Assembly: GCA_964036045.1 (NCBI GenBank)
Contig: OZ038380.1
Span: forward strand, 11,327,713-11,391,712
DNA: 64,000 nucleotides
Origin: Eutreptiella sp. 'Long Island Sound 2002'
Taxonomy: Eukaryota; Euglenozoa; Euglenophyceae; Eutreptiales; Eutreptiaceae
Direction of reading: 5' to 3'
The translations under genes were made by a program, and so were the position numbers. Under the pieces are notes generated by a model. The model was not told the origin of the DNA, did no database searches, and saw only the letters and a program-made list of their open reading frames with translations. Positions 41,315-51,883 of the stretch are shown in pieces. Position 1 is the first letter of the stretch. Each line of letters starts with the position of its first letter.

Positions 41315-41475
41315 GCTGGGCTCCGCGAACGCGGAAACGACACCAGCAGGAGCACCGGCCGCAGCGGCCGACAGAAAGCAGCGACCCGACGCAACATGCG
41401 AAGGGAAGAACGGGTGACTGTCCAGGGCCCCGTAAAGGAACAACAACCAGACGGAATGTCACACGGGGGGGGGGG
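41315..41475 (-). repeat. Inverted copy of the helicase-intron repeat
   Basis: Reverse complement of 47147-47290 and 47670-47812 with almost no differences: CCGTCTGGTTGTTGCTCC, CGGGGCCCTGGACGGTCACC, TGCGTCGGGTCGCTGC. It ends in a G12 run where those copies start with C-runs. Confidence 0.85.
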
Positions 41476-41595
41476 GGCTAGAGGGTCTCCCCTTCTGTTT
41501 TTCGGGGGTGTTCTTTTTTTCATTTTGTGCCCCACCACCAACGCCGTTCTGAAGTGGGCAGCAAGCTAGTGCGGTCCCTCGGAAAAATTTCTGGT

Positions 41596-41635
41596 GCTGC
41601 GGCATGCTGCGGCATGCTGCGGCATGCTGCGGCAT
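41596..41635 (+). repeat. GCTGCGGCAT decamer array, left (4 units)
   Basis: Four exact decamers, starting 34 bp inside the left end of the hAT-like element. Each unit junction makes the palindrome GCATGC. Confidence 0.95.
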
Positions 41636-41672
41636 GCTTCAGCCTGCACTTGTGGGTACCTACGCTTCTGTG

Positions 41673-42077
41673 TCAAGTTGAACTCACATGCAAGAGACAA
41701 CATGCACAACACTGTTGGGCCAAATTTATCACTTTCACCATCCGGAGGTTGCAGTAGAGCTTTCCAGGTCGACCCTCTCCTGAAGCATCTGTCAATCTGA
41801 AATGTTCACCAATGCCTTCACCAACAGCCCACTGCAGGCAATCGCTGGTGCTTCTGGTTGTCTCCTTGTTCCGCTTGATCCCATCTGATTGGGAAAGTGG
41901 TGTGGTTGACTCTTGACTGCATGTTGTTGGTGCAGATGACTGACTCATGACAACATAAATAAAGACAAACTGGGGAGACATGGGGCAGGCAGAAGGTCTC
42001 CCGTGCGAACACAGTAGGAGCAGACAGACAAGGCAAACAGGCTGATGTGGTCCCCAATACCTTCCCCAATGGCCCAC
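41673..42077 (-). other. Coding-like cargo inside the hAT-like element
   Basis: The minus-strand frame contains CLQWAVGEGIGEHFRLTDAS and GRPGKLYCNLRMVKVINLAQ. A second degraded version (MGHWGRYWGPHQP region, from CAGTGGGCCATTGGGGAAGG) lies just upstream, so the segment is internally duplicated. It may be a captured exon. Not recognised. Confidence 0.35.
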
Positions 42078-42196
42078 TGCAAACCCTAACCTGTGATGCC
42101 TTGGTATTTTGAGTATCCTTCAGGACTTGACATGTCAAAACAACACCAAAAAAGCGAAGATCAGAATAGAGGAACTGACAGGCAGCAAAGTACCCT

Positions 42197-42263
42197 TGCC
42201 AGGAATGGAACTCAGGACCCTCCAAGCTGCAGCCCAGTAATTTACCACTGAGCTACCATCCAG
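42197..42263 (-). repeat. tRNA-Cys-like sequence (SINE head or pseudo-tRNA)
   Basis: The minus strand has a perfect A box (TAGCTCAGTGG), an anticodon-loop-like GGCTGCAGC with GCA at the anticodon position, and a B-box-like GAGTTCCATTCC. It follows eukaryotic tRNA-Cys across most of its length. The stems do not pair well, so it is a derived copy, not a working tRNA gene. Confidence 0.6.
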
Positions 42264-42345
42264 TTCTGAGACATCTGTGCAACAAAGGGTTCATAGTTTC
42301 GACGTGGTATGCAAAAAAAAGTCCGCCACGTGAAAATTTTGGCTC

Positions 42346-42480
42346 GCTGCGGCATGCTGCGGCATGCTGCGGCATGCTGCGGCATGCTGCGGCATGCTTC
42401 AAAACCCCCTAGTGCAGCTCCAAAAAACAGGCGCTGCGGCATGCTGCGGCATGCTGCGGCATGCTGCGGCATGCTGCGGC
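42346..42480 (+). repeat. GCTGCGGCAT decamer arrays, right (5 + 4.8 units)
   Basis: Two arrays split by 37 bp of other sequence (CAAAACCCCCTAGTGCAGC...). Same orientation as the left array. Confidence 0.95.
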
Positions 42481-42500
42481 TGCACTAGCTTGGTGGGCAG

Positions 42501-44220
42501 TGCGGGGGAGGTGGGGCCGCGGCCGCTCTGGGCCGAACTACTCGTGTTGCTGGAGGCCACGACTGTGATCAGCTGGTTGCTTTGAAGGGCATCGCTGCGC
42601 TTTGCAGTGTTCTGTTGTGCGTCGCACGGAAGGCGGTGTGAAGAAGGAAACAGGAGCTGCGAGGATCGGGTCGCCTGTGCCGGTGCCATTCATCGTCAGG
42701 GGCATTGCCGTCGTGGTGGTCGGGCGTGGGAACCAACCATTTTTCGTGGGGGGCGGGGGGGGGGGGGGGCGTCGCGTTCGAGCCTACTTTCTGGACCCCC
42801 CCCACGACAGGGCTCCCGTGACAGCGGTCCTGGTCGACCTGCCAACAGGACTTGTGGGAGGGGGGGGGGGTTCGGCGAGGGGGGCTGCCCAAACATATAA
42901 AGAGTCACACTGACACCCCCCCACGACGCGCGGATCGTTTTGAGGTCGGATCACGGGGGGAAAAGGTCTTTCCAAACCCCCTTCCGTCTGGCCGCCCCAT
43001 CCCCAGCGGGTTTCAAAACATGCCTTCGGTCACGGGCGCCCCCTTTTCAACCCCCAACCCCCCCCTCCGCACCAACACCATGACCTCGTGCCAAGTGCCA
43101 AACCCCCCCTCCGCACCCCCCGTTTTGCAGGGGCTCTACCCCCCCCCCCCCCCCAACACACACAAGTGGCAGTCTTCACCCGCCGCGCGTCGTCCGAAGT
43201 GTGGGAAGGCCCCGCACCGTCGCGGCAGACCGCACCTTGGGGATCGACAGATGGAGGGACGCGACTCGAGACGGCGGCTCCGCTTGGGAACAGGACAAGT
43301 CCGTCATCTCGGCCCAGGCACACTGCCAGGGGGCAGTGGGAGGTGCCTGGCGGGGGGGCTCGCTTGGAGACACAGGGCTGTGTGCAGGGGGAGGCTGCAG
43401 AGGTGTGAAGGGGTGGGGCGAGGCTTCGAGGGACATGGGCAGGACCGGAAGTGATTGCGTGCGCTGGAGGGTCACAGCGCTTCTTGGAGGTGATGGCAGG
43501 GGCTGAGTGGGGGGTTGGGTTGGGTTGGGTCTCGGCTTGCGCCAAAGGTGGTGACCCACGGCCAGTGTGCCCGTACCTCACCGGCTCGACTGGGTACCCC
43601 CCTCTGGTTGTCTGGTCTCACAGCCGTCCAGACTGCTGACGACCCCCGTACCCCACCGAGGCGCTGGTGGGAGGGAGATGTCGCCGTGCCTGTGTGTCCG
43701 CGCGCGCTGGGGTCCTTGGGGGGGGGGGCATGGGGCATTCAAGGCAGGGGCACACCTTTGTCGTTCTCCAGTGGGCCGTGGTTGGCGCGTGTGGGGGGTT
43801 GTGTGTGCCCGGTGCTCCGGGCCCCAGCAGCGGGGCATGGGTGCCCTACCACGTGGCTGCTGAGGGAGTCTGTGGGTCGGGTGACCGGCAGCTTCCTCCA
43901 GCCCACGACTGAACCCCAGAGGGGTGCACGGGGCGTGTGGTCTGTGGTGCTCCTTGATTGACCCAGAGGGTCACAGGCAGCGTTGCACAGAGTGCCAGAC
44001 CGGCTGGGAGCGTCCCAGTAGAAGGAAGGTCCTGGGGCGTGCTGAGCACTTCCCTGCCCCAGGAGCACTCAAGGGAGCGGAGCTCCCAGTGAGCCTGCTG
44101 CGCCCTGGTCACCTCTGCCGAGGCGGGACCCCGAGGGTGACACCGCTCGCCACCCCTCCTGAAGGCTGAGTGGGGGGGAGGGGTGAGGGGCAGGGCTGGG
44201 GCTGGAAGGGCCGGCGATTT
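42501..44220. other. GC-rich stretch without a supported gene
   Basis: G- and C-runs (42766, 42861, 43141), and ORFs on every frame due to high GC. GGGTTGGGTTGGGTTGGG at 43512-43530 is a telomere-like short run. No motif seen. Confidence 0.5.
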
Positions 44221-44224
44221 CCGC

Positions 44225-44460
44225 TCAACATTGACGGAAGCAACAACGGGGGCAGTTCATACTCAAAATTGATGGAAGTGATGACGGGGGCAGTTCATAC
44301 TCAAAATTGATGGAAGTGATGACGGGGGCAGTTCCTAGTCAAAATTGATGGAAACGACGACTTCATACTCGAAATTGATGGAAGCGACGACGGGGGCAGT
44401 TCATACTCAAAATTGATGGAAATGACGACTTTATACTCGAAATGTATGGAAGCGACGACG
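44225..44460. repeat. Tandem repeat of alternating 38- and 30-bp units
   Basis: Unit starts (TCAAAATTG or TCGAAATTG) are at 44263, 44301, 44339, 44369, 44407 and 44437. The 30-bp units lack CGGGGGCA. It lies just downstream of the helicase stop codon. Confidence 0.9.
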
Positions 44461-44786
44461 GCTTGCCCCCACGGCGCCCACTCCTCGGGGGGCGTTCCAC
44501 AAAGGCTGGCTGGGTACCGCGCTGTAGAAGGGTTGCCCAGTGCCATGCGTGAGTGTGTGTACGCGGCTGGGACTCTCTGACAGCAGCTTGTAGCAGGAGG
44601 TGCCGTTTGCGACGGCACAATCAGCGGTGGATGCAGTGTGCCGATGCGGCTTGTGCTGTGAGTGCACCTCCTGCCCCCCCGGTCATGGTCTGGTTTGGTG
44701 CGGGGCGCTGAGGCCACAGCGCGGGCAGTGTTGTATGGGGGAACGGCCAGGCTGGGGGTGGCAGGGCGCTGTGGGTGTGGCTGCGA

Positions 44787-47700
44787 TCACCAGCCGCCAC
44801 CCCCACCACTGCCCCAGCCACCCTCTTCCGGGGCCGGATCGCCACCACCTCGTGCTTCAGCTTCCCCACCACCACCGCCCCAACCACCACCGGACGCAGT
44901 CCCGCCAGCGCCAGCGCCCCATCCACCATCATGTTCGGTTTGGGTGGCACCACCGCCCCAACCACCACCGGAATCTTTTTCGGTGGCACCGCCGTCACCC
45001 CCACCACCACTGCCCCAACCACCATCAGATTCGGTTTGGGCGGCACCACCGCCCCACCCACCACCTCCATCACCCCCACCGCCACTGCCCGAACCACCAC
45101 CGGAATCTTTCTCGGCGGCACCACCGCCCCATCCACCATCAGATTCGGTTTCGGTGGCACCACCGCCCCAACCACCACCGGAATCTTTCTCGGTGGCACC
45201 GCCGTCGCCCCCACCACCACCGCCCCATCCACCATCAGATTCGGTTTGGGCGGCACCACCGCCCCATCCACCACCTCCATCACCCCCACCGCCACTGCCC
45301 CAACCACCACCGGAATCTTTATCGGAGGCACCACTGCCCCATCCACCACCTCCATCCCCCCCACCGCCACTGCCCCAACCACCACCGGAATCTTTATCGG
45401 AGGCACCACTGCCCCATCCACCACCTCCATCCGCTCTTCCATTCCCACTGCCCCGTCCACCACCTCCATCTCCACCACCACTGCCCCGTCCACCACCTCC
45501 ATCTCCACCGCCACTGCCCCATCCACCACCTGCATCTCCACCACCACCGCCCCATCCACCACCTCCATCCGCTCTTCCATTCCCACTGCCCCAGCCTCCA
45601 CCTCCGGCGTTGTTGGCGGCCCGCGGCTCCCTGGCCCCCCAGCCGCCTTTCCCCTTCCCACCCCCTCCACCTCCCCAGCCATCGCCCCCCCCACTCCCTC
45701 CCCCACCCCAGCCATTGCCGCCGCCCCCAGCTTTCCCCCCTTTCCCGGAGCCACCCCCAGTGGCCCCCGCTCCGAACGGCTGGAACCCCGGCCTCGCCAG
45801 CCGCGACGCCCCCGTCTGCCGCTGCCGCTCCTCCGGCGTCATGGCGCTCTCCCGGTCGAAGAACTGCGGGATCTCCTGGTGGTTCTCCACCAGCAGCCCG
45901 CACAGCGCGTTCTTCAGCGCCCAGTTCTCGCGGTCGTTGTAGAACGAGATGGCCAGCCCGCGGTTGCCGGCGCGCCCCGTGCGCCCGATCCGGTGGACGT
46001 AGTCGTCCAGCGTCTTCGGGAGGTCGTAGTTGACCACGCACTCGATGTCCGGGATGTCGAGGCCCCGCGACGCCACGTCCGTCGCGATCAGCATCTTCGT
46101 CCGCCCGGCGCGGAAGGCCGCGAGCGCCCGCTCGCGCTCGAACTGCGGCTTGTCCCCGTGGATCGCGAGGGAGTGCCGGGGGAAGTCCCGCTGCAGGTCG
46201 TCGCACTGGCGCTTCGTGGCGCAGAACACGATCACGCGGCCCGGGTGCTGCTGCATGAGCTCCTGCAGGCGCCAGCCCTTGTCGCGGGGCTCCACCCACC
46301 AGATCTGCTGCGTGATGGAGTCGGTGGTGCCGCCCACTTTGCCGATGACCAGGAAGATGTCCTCTTCCAGGAACTCCTTGGCCAACGTGACGACCTGCAC
46401 GGGACGCGGGGGCCACGGCACAGACACACGGGCTGGGCAGGCCTGCGCCTTTGGAGGGGCGGCCACCACTTTCTGAGGTGTGGCCCCCGCTTCGAGGAGC
46501 GGCAGGCCCCAGGGCAGTGCACCGACCGTTTTGTACAATCGGTTGGCGACGGTGGGTGAAGCGGTTGGGGGAGGAGGCGGCGGTTACAAAACCGTTGCAG
46601 CCGCAGTCGGAGCTGGAGGGATGCGGTTGGAGCTTGACTGACAGGTACTGTTCGGGAAGGCGCAATCGCGGTCGGTAGCGAGGCAGTTCCAGCCAATGTC
46701 CATATCAGCTCAAGTAAAGCGGGAAGGCAAGGCCAATCTGCCACGGTACCTGTGGTGGTCCAGTCTAAGAAGGCCTGAAAACCCAGTGACCCCAAAGGTG
46801 ACTGACTGCATGGGACCCGTGGGGCCGTCGCTGACCTGAGAAAGGCTCGTTGCGGTCAACAGAAAACGAGGAGGAAATCAGTCCCGCCGTGTCCCCGTCC
46901 GTCCCCAATCATCTCCTGTCACTGCAGGAGGTGGAGGGGCCTGGTAGGGACCAAGATGAAGTCCGGGAAGGCGGGGTAGCCTCCCCCCTTTCAAGTGCAC
47001 AACAGCCGGGCCGCGGTACGAGTGCAGGGGCACCGCCGCGTCGTGGCTGTCCAGGGGGTTCAAGTGCTAAGGGGACCCCGCACCGGACGCCGGTAGTGCC
47101 ACACGGTGCCGCTCCGCGTTGATGGAACAACCCCCCCCCCTGTGTGACATTCCGTCTGGTTGTTGCTCCTTTACGGGGCCCTGGACGGTCACCCGTTCTT
47201 CCCTTCGCATGTTGCGTCGGGTCGCTGCTTTCTGTCGGCCGCTGCGGCCGGTGCTCCTGCTGGTGTCGTTTCCGCGTTCGCGGAGCCCAGTAGTTGGTGT
47301 GTTGGGGCTGTGCTGAATGTGGCAGGATGTGCCGTTTGCGCGTCAGCGGCGCCCAATAATTGGCGTATTGAGGATGTGATGGTCCCCCCCCTGCGGCTAC
47401 CGGTCGACCGCTTGCGATTCATGGGGCACCCTCGTCAGTGGCGCGTCAACGGCATCGGCCAACCGTCCATTGGCCGGGACCCGGCACCGATTTACCGAAT
47501 ATCGCCGGGGCCTTCCACCGGCGGCGGCGGGTGCACCGTCACGAAGTCACGGGGCTCGGCTGTCTTCGCACATGAAGTGACAACAATGAAGGCGCTTGGG
47601 CGTCCGCAGGGCCCGCTAGTGCCTGGGGATCGCACTGACATTCTACCTCTACCCCTAAGCCCCCCTGTGTGACATTCCGTCTGGTTGTTGCTCCTTTACG

Positions 47701-49263
47701 GGGCCCTGGACGGTCACCCGTTCTTCCCTTCGCATGTTGCGTCGGGTCGCTGCTTTCTGTCGGCCGCTGCGGCCGGTGCTCCTGCTGGTGTCGTTTCCGC
47801 GTTCGCGGAGCCCAATAGTTGGTGTGTTGGGGCGCTGGATGTGGCATTGTGTGCCGTTTGCGTGTCAGCGGCGCCCAATAATTGGCGTATTGAGGATGTG
47901 CTGGTTGTTGCCGGGGTCGTTTGACTGTTTTTGCTGTCCACACACCTCTGTCCACAGGCCGTCCATAGCCTGCCTCGCTGTGTTTCTGTGCGGCCCAGGT
48001 GCCCTGTTCCTCCACGCGCTGTGCCCCCCCCCCCCCCCAACGCTGTGAGGCGCGTGTGCAGGGCTGTCCTGTCCGTAGTGCAAAAAAAAACAAAAAAACT
48101 GGCCGACTGGCCTGGACCTCGACAGCGCACCGGCTGGTCACGAGCTGCTGCCGGTCACCGGCCAACCGGCGTCGGTTGGCCATCAACCGCCGTGGGTGAA
48201 CGGCAATCCGCCACCCAAGAGCTCAGGGAAGGGCTTTGCTTGAAGGGAGGGGGGCACCCCCCTCCCCTCCCAACGCTCCTCCAACAATTCTACCCGAAGG
48301 CACGTCCACAACCCCAATACCACCCCCCCCGCTTTTCCAACCGCCAGTGACTGCCCCCCCAACCGATTTTACAGTGCGCCCCAACCGCTTTGTAACTGCT
48401 CTTAGTTGGCCCCCAGAGCGCCCTCCCCTTCAAGCAAACCCCTGGCTCAGGGTGTTGCCGCCCCATTCCGGAAGGACAGCCCTGCGCGCGCGACACCTGC
48501 GGCCCGAGCGTGGCGCTGAACATCAGCATCTGGATCTCCTTCGGCGACGGCATGTCGAAGTCCGTCATGATCCGCCGGATGTCGGGGCCGAAGCCCATGT
48601 CTAGCATCCGGTCCGCCTCGTCCAGGACGTAGAAGCGCACCTTCGAGAGGCGCGTCACGTCCCGCCGCAGGAAGTCCATCAGCCGCCCGGGGGTCGCGAT
48701 CAGGATGTCGCACCCGCGGCGCACCCGCCACGCCTGGTCGGAGACCCGGCTGCCGCCGAAGATCGCCTCCACGACGACGCCCGGCGACCCAAACGCGAAC
48801 TTCTTGGCCTCCTCGAAGATCTGCTGCACGAGCTCCCGCGTGGGGGCCAGCAGCAGCCCTGTGGGCGTGGGCCGGCCGCCCCCGGACGCGAGGTCCATGA
48901 GGATGGGGAACAGGAAGGCCGCGGTCTTGCCGGAGCCCGTCTGGGCGCAGCCCATGACGTGCCGCTTCGCGAGCACGCACGGGATGGCGCGCCGCTGGAT
49001 CGGGGTGGGCCTGGCCCACCCAACCCGGTTCCGCACGTTGTCCGCCAGCCAGAACGGCAGGCCCATCTCCCCGAAGGTCGGCATCTCCGGGGGGATGTCC
49101 TCGCCGTACGTCTCGACCGGCAGCTCGCCGTACTTGTCGAAGTCGATGCCGGTGTTGATGTGCTTCTCGAAGAGCTCGTCGACGTTTGCATCGGGGTTGA
49201 ACTCGCTGTAGCCAGGCGGCTGGTCCTCCTCCCGCCGGCCTTGCGGGCCCCAAGTCCCGGGCC
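44787..49263 (-). CDS. DDX3: DDX3/Ded1-type DEAD-box RNA helicase with a Gly-Trp-rich tail (two visible exons)
   Basis: Exon 1 (49263-48497) has the DDX3-type entry [21 protein letters not shown] motif [14 protein letters not shown], Walker [26 protein letters not shown] ([14 protein letters not shown]) and SAT. Exon 2 (46394-44787) goes on with [20 protein letters not shown], then [19 protein letters not shown] and [10 protein letters not shown]. Every core motif is intact. The junction [11 protein letters not shown] is phase 0, with donor CAG|GTGTCG and acceptor GTGCAG. The tail, over 250 residues, repeats GGGWG separated by SDKDS, ATETES or AAQTES, about 20 GWG motifs, and ends GGGGGW. Ded1/DDX3 helicases unwind mRNA leaders during translation initiation and enter RNA granules. 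The N-terminal exon is missing; GTGTCGCGCAG before 49263 is a likely acceptor. Codon use is strongly GC-rich. Confidence 0.93.
47128..47382 (+). repeat. ~250-bp intronic repeat, copy 1
   Basis: Starts at a C-run, CCCCTGTGTGACATTCCGTC, includes the palindromic CGGCCGCTGCGGCCG and ends near AATAATTGGCGTATTGAGGA. Repeated at 47655-47905 in the same orientation; the first 145 bp are also at 41315-41475, inverted. Confidence 0.9.
47655..47905 (+). repeat. ~250-bp intronic repeat, copy 2
   Basis: Nearly identical to copy 1 for its first 160 bp, then small indels (GGCGCTGGATGTGGCATTGT against GGCTGTGCTGAATGTGGCAG). Confidence 0.9.
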
Positions 49264-49395
49264 CTGCGCGACACGCACACAGACTGACGCACACAACCAC
49301 AAATGCACGGTGAGAACCGCAGGGAAATGCAAAAACCAGCAAAACATGGTGGTTGGGGAGAACTCCTCACACACTAGGGGCGTCGCAAACAAGCT

Positions 49396-49589
49396 CCTCA
49401 CGCACGCGCGTGCGCGCACACACACATACACAGAGATGTACCCTCTTGGAGTGTAGATACACACACAGAGAGACACATACCCTCTGGGGTCACAGAGTCA
49501 CACCAATTCACAAACACCACTGAATACAAAGACACAAATACAGTCTCCAGGGCCACACACACACACACACACACACACCCACACCCACC

Positions 49590-49626
<37 letters not shown>
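49396..49626. repeat. (CA)n / (CCCA)n microsatellites
   Basis: CA-rich from 49410, dense (CA)n at 49553-49580 and 49599-49626 with a CCCACCCA core between. It lies upstream of the helicase's first visible exon. Confidence 0.9.
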
Positions 49627-49629
<3 letters not shown>

Positions 49630-49965
49630 CGAATATATAACGAAGCGAGCGAACAGGCACGGTACAAAGGCACAGCGCTGGTCGGGGAACGAATCTCGTC
49701 AGGCCATGAGTGTCAGGTAGAAGAAGTTGTAGACATGGAACATGTGTGGCTAGGCGCCTTTCTGAAGTACAGCAGCCACACGGCGAAGGCACAGACAAAT
49801 GGAACTGGCATTCTCAGTCGACGGGGCGGTCCACTGCGCTGCGACCGCGAGTGTCCACCCCTGTAGGCAAAACACCGTTACAGAAGCAACCGTAAAGCTC
49901 GCCCCTCCCCTGCCTGAAGTCCTACGCCCAGCTAACTGTACAGTAAAGGGATTCGTGAAATTAGG

Positions 49966-50165
49966 ACAACCGGTCTCATACCACCCGTTACCGGGGGGAC
50001 ACACATACGCACACCGCCTCTGTGGGCAAGAGGTCCCCAGTGACCTGCCGTAAAGTGGCAAGGGGCCACCAGATTCCCGCCCTGCGAAGCTACAGTCTGG
50101 CTGTACTCCGGAACACCGGTCACATACCACCCGTTACCGGGGGGACACACACACACACACCCTGC
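49966..50165. repeat. Two copies of ATACCACCCGTTACCGGGGG
   Basis: CGGTCTCATACCACCCGTTA at 49971 and CGGTCACATACCACCCGTTA at 50117, each followed by CCGGGGGGACACACA and CA repeats, 146 bp apart. They sit at the 3' end of retroelement copy A. Confidence 0.8.
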
Positions 50166-50770
50166 CCCAGGGCAGCATTGTGCTTTCAAGTTCTGCAGTG
50201 CTTCCCAGTCGTGGTTCCACACCGTGTCGTATGCTCTTAGCGCTGCATGGCCCCGTGGTGCCCACGACGTGTACCGGTCCCCTTCCCAGGAAGCATTCTT
50301 TACAAGCCACGCCTGCAAAGCCTCAACCACAGCACACTTTCGCGCTGGCAGCAAATAAGACAACCCGTGCACCGCCTTCACCGTCCCAAGGACATTGTGG
50401 GGTGAGTCAGCATACGCGCGGTGTACGGCCCTGTGCATGTGACGCATTGTGTCCCCACGTGCGTACCCGGCGTGCAGGGCGGTCTGGACCCACGCCAGGG
50501 AACTGAGAATTTGCCCCGCCCACGACCCTGTCCATTTGCGTCCGTTAACCAGGGCTCCCGTGAAAATGCCAGCCAAATAGCCCTTGTAGCTGTGTCGTGG
50601 GGTCATGAGGGAGGGTCCCAGGCGCAGTGACCAGTCGTCTTTCAACGCTGCAGGTTGCACATGACAGATACCCCCGTCCCTTCCCATCGCAATACAGAAT
50701 CCCATACAGCGCACCACTCTCTGCAAACAGGAACCCGAGCAGTCTCCCTGCTGGTCGGCACAGGCGCACT

Positions 50771-51883
50771 CAGGGGGGGGGGCGACATGCAAGTTTTGCA
50801 CATGGGGGTGTTAACCAAATTTTTCAGCCCCCTCGAAAAAAGGGGTGGTTTGGGGGGTTTTTGCACATTTCAAACCTGCCCGCTGAAAAAGGGGACAGTT
50901 TTTGTATTGAACAAAAACCAAGGCAAAAAAACACCGCGTTACCCTCACTGGAATTTACAATTTTTAGTTTGATGCTTGGCACCTGTCCCCGGGCCACAAT
51001 TTCTGCACCTTGCAGCCCCTGCTGTCATACCTGGAATTTTTAATTTTTAGTCTGATGCTTACCACAGGTCTCAGAGTCCCAATTTCTGCTCCCTGCAGCC
51101 CCTACTGTCATACCAAGAATTCTTAATTTTTAGTCTGATGTGTGGCTGTTGCTCACAACGTTTTCTTGTGGCGTCACTCCACGGCTGATCCGGGCACGTG
51201 CCTGGACCGCTCGGCCTTGTGACCCGAGCTGGGGTGTTCCCGCCATGCAACAGGGCTTGAGTCATGCAACAAAGTACTTCAGGGACGGATTTTTTTGCGG
51301 TAGGTCGGCCTCACCATTTTTGGCAGACCGGCGGAAATTTTTAGGCGGGCTGCCGGTGGCGATACTTTTGCCCCACATGTAACGTTCAACATGCAGGGAC
51401 TGTACGCCTTCACGGCCTTATGTCTTGCGCTGCTTGGCCGCAACACTTGGTGCTGACGAGTTTTTCCGCTTTGCAGCTGGTGCGCTGCTTGCGGTTGCGG
51501 TACTGCGCGTTACTAGTACGGTAGTGCGGGTCTTCGTAAGTTTTTTGCGGCGCCCCGGAGCTTGAAGTTTCTCGGCGCCCTGGAGCTTGAAGTTTCTCGG
51601 TGCTGAACACCTTTGAGGACGAGGTTGCTGAAGTACTGCTTGACGAAATTGGGACTCTGAGACCTCTGGCAAGCATCAGACTAAAAATTAAAAATTGCTG
51701 GTGTTACAGCAGGGGCTGCGGGGTGCAGAAATTGGGACCCGGGGACCGCAAGCAGGGAGAAATCAACAAAACTCAAATGTGCGAAACGGGTGTTAACCAA
51801 ATTTTTCAGCCCCTTCGAAAAAACGGGGTAGTTTGGCCAAACTATACCCTCTGTCGAGAATTAGCATGTCGCCCCCCCCCCTG
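50771..51883. mobile_element. hAT-like element with perfect 20-bp TIRs and 8-bp TSD
   Basis: The left end CAGGGGGGGGGGCGACATGC (50771-50790) is the exact reverse complement of the right end (51864-51883). Flanks GGCGCACT at 50763-50770 and 51884-51891 are identical. TIRs starting CAG and 8-bp duplications are hAT hallmarks. The insertion splits the FRDN reverse transcriptase and its removal restores that frame. Inside: direct subterminal repeats (GTGTTAACCAAATTTTTCAG at 50808 and 51790), and a ~83-bp repeat (AATTTTTAGTCTGATGCTT ... TGCAGCCCCTGCTGTCATA) two and a half times at 50949-51140 plus an inverted copy at 51645-51745. A short basic ORF on the minus strand (51672, MPEVSESQFRQAVLQQPRPQ) is not a recognisable transposase, so the element is non-autonomous. 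Confidence 0.9.
51418..51672 (-). CDS. Small basic ORF inside the hAT-like element
   Basis: 84 codons from an ATG, Lys/Arg/Ser-rich (LTKTRTTVLVTRSTATASSA, AAKRKNSSAPSVAAKQRKT). Continuing past the stop, the frame reads HVERYMWGKSIATGSPPKNF. It may be the leftover N-terminal part of a transposase, or random. Not recognised. Confidence 0.25.
   Translation of the reverse strand: MPEVSESQFRQAVLQQPRPQRCSAPRNFKLQGAEKLQAPGRRKKLTKTRTTVLVTRSTATASSAPAAKRKNSSAPSVAAKQRKT

Larger units (their letters stand above)
41562..42492. mobile_element. hAT-like non-autonomous element with 11-bp TIRs, 8-bp TSD and internal decamer arrays
   Basis: The left end CAAGCTAGTGC (41562-41572) and right end GCACTAGCTTG (42482-42492) are exact reverse complements. 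The flanks GTGGGCAG at 41554-41561 and 42493-42500 are identical, so the 8-bp target duplication is intact. Eight-base duplications and TIRs beginning CA fit the hAT superfamily. Near the ends lie arrays of the decamer GCTGCGGCAT: four units at 41596-41635, five at 42346-42395, almost five at 42433-42480. Subterminal arrays like this serve as transposase binding sites in known hAT elements. No transposase is encoded. Inside are a tRNA-Cys-like sequence and a short coding-like stretch. Confidence 0.75.
46395..48496 (-). other. Intron of the helicase gene
   Basis: 2.1 kb between the DEAD/SAT exon and the exon with motifs IV-VI. Its borders are GT...AG. It holds two copies of a ~250-bp repeat (47128-47382, 47655-47905) and C-runs. 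Reading straight through gives stops in frame, so splicing is required. Confidence 0.85.

Noticed and set aside
41596-42480. Decamer arrays as a coding (Ala-Cys-rich) repeat
   Set aside because: They lie inside a TIR-bounded element with no start or domain.
44600-46560. Very long plus-strand frames (up to 594 codons) over the helicase exon
   Set aside because: They are mirror readings of the Gly-Trp repeat and GC-rich exon. The minus strand has all DEAD-box motifs and splice sites.
49390-49476. Extension of the helicase N-terminus through 49342 or beyond
   Set aside because: The text upstream of 49263 (LVFAFPCGSHRAFVVVCVSL) is hydrophobic/Cys-rich and runs into CA repeats; an acceptor (GCGCAG) fits better, so the first exon is elsewhere.
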